DNA of 64,000 bases. It comes from Hymenochaete sp. R1. Taxonomy: Eukaryota > Basidiomycota > Agaricomycetes > Hymenochaetales > Hymenochaetaceae. The stretch is taken from assembly GCA_019400425.1 (NCBI GenBank), contig JAFREE010000132.1:1-64000 (forward strand). The letters run 5' to 3'. Position numbers and translations under genes: made by a program. Positions 59,674-64,000 of this stretch are shown here, one piece after another; the stretch's first letter is position 1, and each line of letters begins with the position of its first letter. The notes below the pieces were generated by a model. The model did no database searches and was not told the DNA's origin. It worked only from the letters and a program-made list of their open reading frames with translations.

Positions 59674-59911
59674 GGCTTTCAAGATTTATAAAGATCAGGA
59701 CATCGGGGAGCGGGAATAAATTCTGTTGCAGCGTCGAGTCGGGAGTCGTCGGCGTTTACAAGCTCCTTCCATATCTGGGCAGAAATGATTTACGTAGAGA
59801 TCGACGCTTAGTCCCATATAGCATAGCCAGTGAACCGACGCTCAGTTCAGTGCTCAGCATCAGCGGTTTCTTCTCAAGACTTCAACGAGCAATTATTGAG
59901 ACTCCTTCACG
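59674..59911. promoter_or_regulatory. Short divergent promoter PEX1/cyclin
   Basis: 238 bp between two start codons on opposite strands. No TATA box is clear. Confidence 0.5.
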
Positions 59912-61970
59912 ATGGACGTGAACCCCCCACCTCCCTCGCCCTCCCAACTCCCAGCTTCCCATGTCAAGTTCCACCACCCATATTTCTCGCCGCCCGAGGT
60001 GGACTACCTCACCGACAAGCAGCGCGGAAAGATGTCCGTCAATCAGGAGAGGCTTCGTCAGCAGGCGTGTGCGTTCATCGAGGCTGTCGGTATCAAGATT
60101 GGGTTGTGAGTCTCATTTGTCGATTGACCGGTTGATTTAAGATTTTGGGACCTGTGATTGGGTGCTAAATATGTGTGTATGGCGTTTTGTGCAGCCCGAG
60201 AAAGACGATAGCGACGGCACAGAGTCTGTACCATCGATTCCATTTGTTCTTCCCTTGGAAAGACTTCAACTACTACGTAAGTCCATTAAGCTCTCAGGTA
60301 TACGTGCTCCTTCACGAATCAAGGCAGGATGTTACGATGGCTTGCTTGTACGTCTCGACAAAAATGCACGACACGCTCAAGAAACCGCGTGACATCCTCT
60401 TGGTCTCCTACACCGTCCGTTTCCCAGAACTCGCAGCGCGACAAAAGGCGATGGCAGGAGACATCGAAGTGGACCCAGCTGTACGCATTCACCCTCTTTT
60501 CTTTACTTCCAGCACAGAGCTCCTAGTCTGACCGGCGTCCGTCTGTCCGATGTCCGATAACCGTATGTGCCCTCCCGCGCAACGCAACGCAACGCACAGA
60601 CCCTCGAACAGGATCGCCAACACCTGCTCGCGGTCGAACGGCTCGTCCTCGAGACGATCTGCTTCAACTTCACGGTCCGCATGCCGTTCCCGTACGTGAT
60701 CAAGATCGGACGATCGTTGGGCGTGTCTAAGAAGCTCACCAAGTTCGCGTGGAGGCTCGCTGTCGACAGGTACGTTTCCGTCTAATTTTTGACGCATACG
60801 AGCAAGGAAGAGCTGTGGTTGATATGATGTGTGTATATTTCTTTCTTTCAAAGCCACCGGACGCTCGCGACGCTGCAATATCCTCCACACGTCATCGCTC
60901 TTGGGTGTTTATACCTCACAGGGCTATTATGGTCTTTCGAACGGCCTCTGTCTACGTCAACTGAGTCCGAATCCGAGGTCGATGTTCTATCAGGTACAGG
61001 TGTGCCATCGTTGTCATCGACGTCAACCTCGTCATCTTCGGTGGATATCCGAGCAGCGAGGCAAGTTGTGGATACGTTCCGGAACGGGGGCGAGTGGGAG
61101 GCGACGTACAAGGCGTGTGTCGAGGATCTCGAAGGTATGCGCCTTCTTTTTCGATTACTTAAGCCAGAAAAAACAAACATATGCTCATGTCGAATTTATC
61201 ATTATCATTCGTTTTAACCATGTCAATTTGGATTCCTCCTTGGACGAACGACGACACCGATTCCGATTCCGATACCTACGATATCGAACACGTGCGCTTC
61301 GCTCGCGTCCTTCCTTCCAGAGATCTGCCACCACCTCCTCGACCTCCTCATCCCCGCCGCACAACTCACGAACTCAAACCCAAACCCGATTCCAAACAGC
61401 GCCAGCGCCAACTCCAACACATCCGTCACCACCTCTCCCAGCACCCCGTCTTCTCCACCCCGAACACCACACACGCCCCTTCACGCGAGCGCACATCCGA
61501 GTATACCGTCCCATCTTCAGGCGCATGTTCAACAGTCTGCGTCTGTGTCGGCGCCTTCGTCGGCTGGGTCAGCTGGGACGGGGACGGGGGCGGGGACGGG
61601 ACTAAATGCGGCGGCGATGGCGCCTCTACCGTTCACGCACGACGTCGACACGCTCATGCGTCTCAAGATCCACCTCCGCGAAGTCGAGCACGCCGCGCGC
61701 TCTCGAACACTCTCCCTCCCATACGCGCATACCAACTCCTCCACCTCCACCTCCAACGACCCAAATACTGGCGTCAGCGCCAGTGCATACGGTATCGCCA
61801 ATGGGAACGGAGGCGGGAGTGGGGAGATTGAAAGTGATTTGGTTGGTGGAGGAGGTGGAGGGGGAAAGGACTTGGTTGGGTCCGTGGCTGGGTCTACGGC
61901 AGGCTTGGGGAAGAACGAGGGGACGGTGAGGTTCGTCTTTGGGCCTGAGAGGTTGGTTGGGGCCGTTTGA
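59912..61970 (+). CDS. Cyclin of CTK2/cyclin-K type (CTD kinase subunit)
   Basis: The regulatory subunit of a kinase that phosphorylates the RNA polymerase II C-terminal domain. First cyclin fold: RLRQQACAFIEAVGIKIGFP, RKTIATAQSLYHRFHLFFPW, KDFNYYDVTMACLYVSTKMH, DTLKKPRDILLVSYTVRFPE. Second fold: LEQDRQHLLAVERLVLETIC, FNFTVRMPFPYVIKIGRSLG, and PPHVIALGCLYLTGLLWSFE. After an intron near 61135-61320 the frame reads ICHHLLDLLIPAAQLTNS. A long Ser/Pro/Gly-rich tail containing PLPFTHDVDTLMRLKIHLRE ends at TGA 61968-61970. The cyclin core is typical; the tail is longer and more disordered than in yeast Ctk2. Confidence 0.85.
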
Positions 61971-64000
61971 TTTTTTTCTTCCTCTTTCTCTATTTATTTT
62001 CGTTCTTCCCTCGCCATCTCTAAGCCTCTCCTGTCACCGACGATAGCACGTAGCATGTAGTAGTACTGAACTGAGCACCACTAACGGTATAGCCGACACC
62101 GTCGTCGTCGACGCCGCCGGCGCACGTGTCTTTCCCCCTGTTTGACGCGAAATGCCCGAGACGGTTTTCGATTATTTATGCGTTGAACGTTGAGCTTTGT
62201 GATTTGAGCATATGACGCGGCAAAGACGAGGCTGGGCTGTCGTTAGCGTGAGTAATATCATTACTATTACTATTACTACCAGTATTATTGTCAGTATTAG
62301 TATTAGTACCAGCATAGCATTGACGAATCACCGACGCCGGCACTGGCTCTGACAGACTATTGCTGACTCTGGATGCATTCATTCGAGTTCGGTATCGATA
62401 TTGATATCATACCAATCAATGTGTGTGCCTCGACGTTTAGGCAACTCCCGGTTTAAGTCATGATGGAGTATACTGTATAGCATTGGTACTATTAGATTAG
62501 CAAAGTTAAACATGTTATTTCAGGATTGACCGTATCGGACTCTCTGTATGTTCGTATGTCTCTTTCTTTCTTTTCTTCGTCTCGTCATGATCGTGATCGT
62601 GATCGTGATCGTGATATCATGGTGATCTTGTTAGTTGTTATTGCTATCGCTATTGCTATAGTGTTACCAGCACCAGCACCAGTCTGAGCACCAGTACTTA
62701 CGTACGAGTTCTACGAGTTCAGAGTTCAATTCCTCGGTGTCGCGTCAATATCGTCGATATCGTCGATATCAGTTTGAGTGGTTCGATTTCGATTCCATCC
62801 CAACGTGAATGCCTGAACCGCCTCCGAGTACTAGTACTAGTCCGAGGTCGCCTCCGTGGCTCGTGGGATCTGCCACTAGTACTAGTACTGCCAGTCGTAA
62901 GTAAGTTGGGACTCGTGCTCCGGGCCTTCGTGGCTTCTTCTCTTCTTCCATGTAAGTTCCTAGCCCTATCCATCCTTCTTCCGTCCCTTCTTCTCTTCGT
63001 CCATAGGCCTCCAGATCGGACTCTGATACTCTGATGCACACACGCGGTGAACGGACGCCGTTTCTTGGAATCTTGGAGCACAGGACTCGGAGTCGGATGG
63101 TCTCGAAGGCTCGAAGTTTTGCTAGGACTGGTGTGCAAGTGTCAGTACTAGTGATGAATTGTACAGATACACTAGTACTGGCAACGCACGGTGTATGGTT
63201 CATAGTTCACGGCACACGGTGTGCTCCCTTCCCTTCCCTTCCCTTCCCTGGGGTCTTCGAGTCGGTCGGTCGCTCGTCCTTCGTCCGACCGACTCCGAGT
63301 TCTTTGGCTTTGTGTTTGGGTTCCCGAGTCGTAAGGAAGGAAGGAAGAACTTGAACTCTGTATGCCTCTTTCCCATCCTCTTAAGCTTGATCAAGCGCAA
63401 TATCAATGAATGGAATGATGATGATATATCATCATCATCCCTAGCCTGACCCGGACGGTCCGGACCTTATTCGTCCGTTCGTATTTGAGTTCGGTCCTTG
63501 CGTACACGTCTCTTTGACCAATGATCTTCAAGTTCTTGCTTGGTTCGATGGTCATATATAGTGAGGTCGCGATTGTGAACGCGGATGGGGTTTAGGGTTG
63601 TGTGTGCGGTACCGGGTCCGGGTGCGAAAGTGAAAGCGAGACAGATCGCCGGCCGTGCGTCTCTGTTTCTTCTTTCCTTTCCACGAACATCACCGACACG
63701 ACTCGGAGACGGCGACATTCGCCATATGAACGCGTGCGCGCACACACACACGCCGGGATCGTCCCCCCATTTCGACCGACTTTGGAATAATGACTGACAC
63801 ACTGACTCGCTGAGGGACTCGACAGGCGAAGTTGGAAGCTGTAATATCGGACGTAGGAAGGCAGTGTACTTTACTTGAGACTCGAGACTTGAATGAGTAA
63901 GTGAGGGTCCACAAGTTATGGTGGTGGTGGGAGTCCACTCCCGGTCCCGACTCCGACTCTGCGTGCTGCGTGGCTACTGAAATCTGAAACTGAATCTGAT
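61971..64000. other. Intergenic, repeat-rich, no supported gene
   Basis: Open frames here are short and biased. Visible structure: tta/att-type triplet repeats at 62250-62310, a gatcgt tandem at 62588-62615, palindromic AGTACTAGT motifs at 62827, 62875, 63144 and 63171, ccctt repeats near 63230, and a perfect 24-bp palindrome at 63415-63438. It may be a long upstream region of a gene outside the window. Confidence 0.55.
63415..63438. repeat. 24-bp perfect palindrome
   Basis: atgatgatgata followed by its reverse complement tatcatcatcat, with no spacer. Probably a collapsed triplet repeat; no function is implied. Confidence 0.8.

Overview
The window looks like nuclear DNA from an agaricomycete basidiomycete. 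The genes are intron-rich, with GT-AG introns mostly of about 50-65 bases, and are tightly packed on both strands. Several encode mushroom-type families: a DUF6533 membrane protein, F-box/leucine-rich proteins, and large low-complexity Zn2Cys6 regulators. I see no rRNA, no convincing tRNA, no CRISPR array, no phage sequence and no secondary-metabolite cluster. All calls come from reading the sequence; no database was searched.

Left third (1-33.6 kb): mostly conserved housekeeping genes. In order: a coiled-coil protein of a local family (copy A), methylcrotonoyl-CoA carboxylase beta subunit diverging from a WD40-cyclophilin (PPWD1 type), an unknown gene, a YPK1/Gad8-type AGC kinase, a VAP/Scs2 ER tether, coiled-coil copy B, a secreted CE16 esterase, the ALG11 mannosyltransferase, a DUF6533 membrane protein, coiled-coil copy C (intronless), thioredoxin reductase, the V-ATPase c subunit, a Pep12-type syntaxin, a disordered nuclear-type protein, and the proteasome chaperone Nas2/PSMD9.

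Middle (33.8-54.6 kb): two arms of about 4 kb in inverted orientation. Each carries an F-box gene with a short upstream ORF and an unknown gene, here called X. The arms flank about 12.7 kb that holds one very large minus-strand gene and a young 292-bp mariner-like MITE. The large gene is the most striking object in the window. Seven exons join without a frame break into about 2,690 residues: a septin-like GTPase with degenerate motifs, a 930-residue low-complexity tail, and two complete Zn2Cys6 zinc clusters. If the transcript is continuous, this is a GTPase-transcription factor fusion.

Right (55-64 kb): PEX1 (peroxisomal AAA ATPase) diverges from a CTK2/cyclin-K type cyclin. The last 2 kb holds no gene I can support, only short repeats and palindromes.

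The genes do not form one pathway. Functional links are loose: leucine catabolism, peroxisome biogenesis, secretory and vacuolar functions (VAP, ALG11, Pep12, V-ATPase), and control of transcription or splicing (cyclin, PPWD1).
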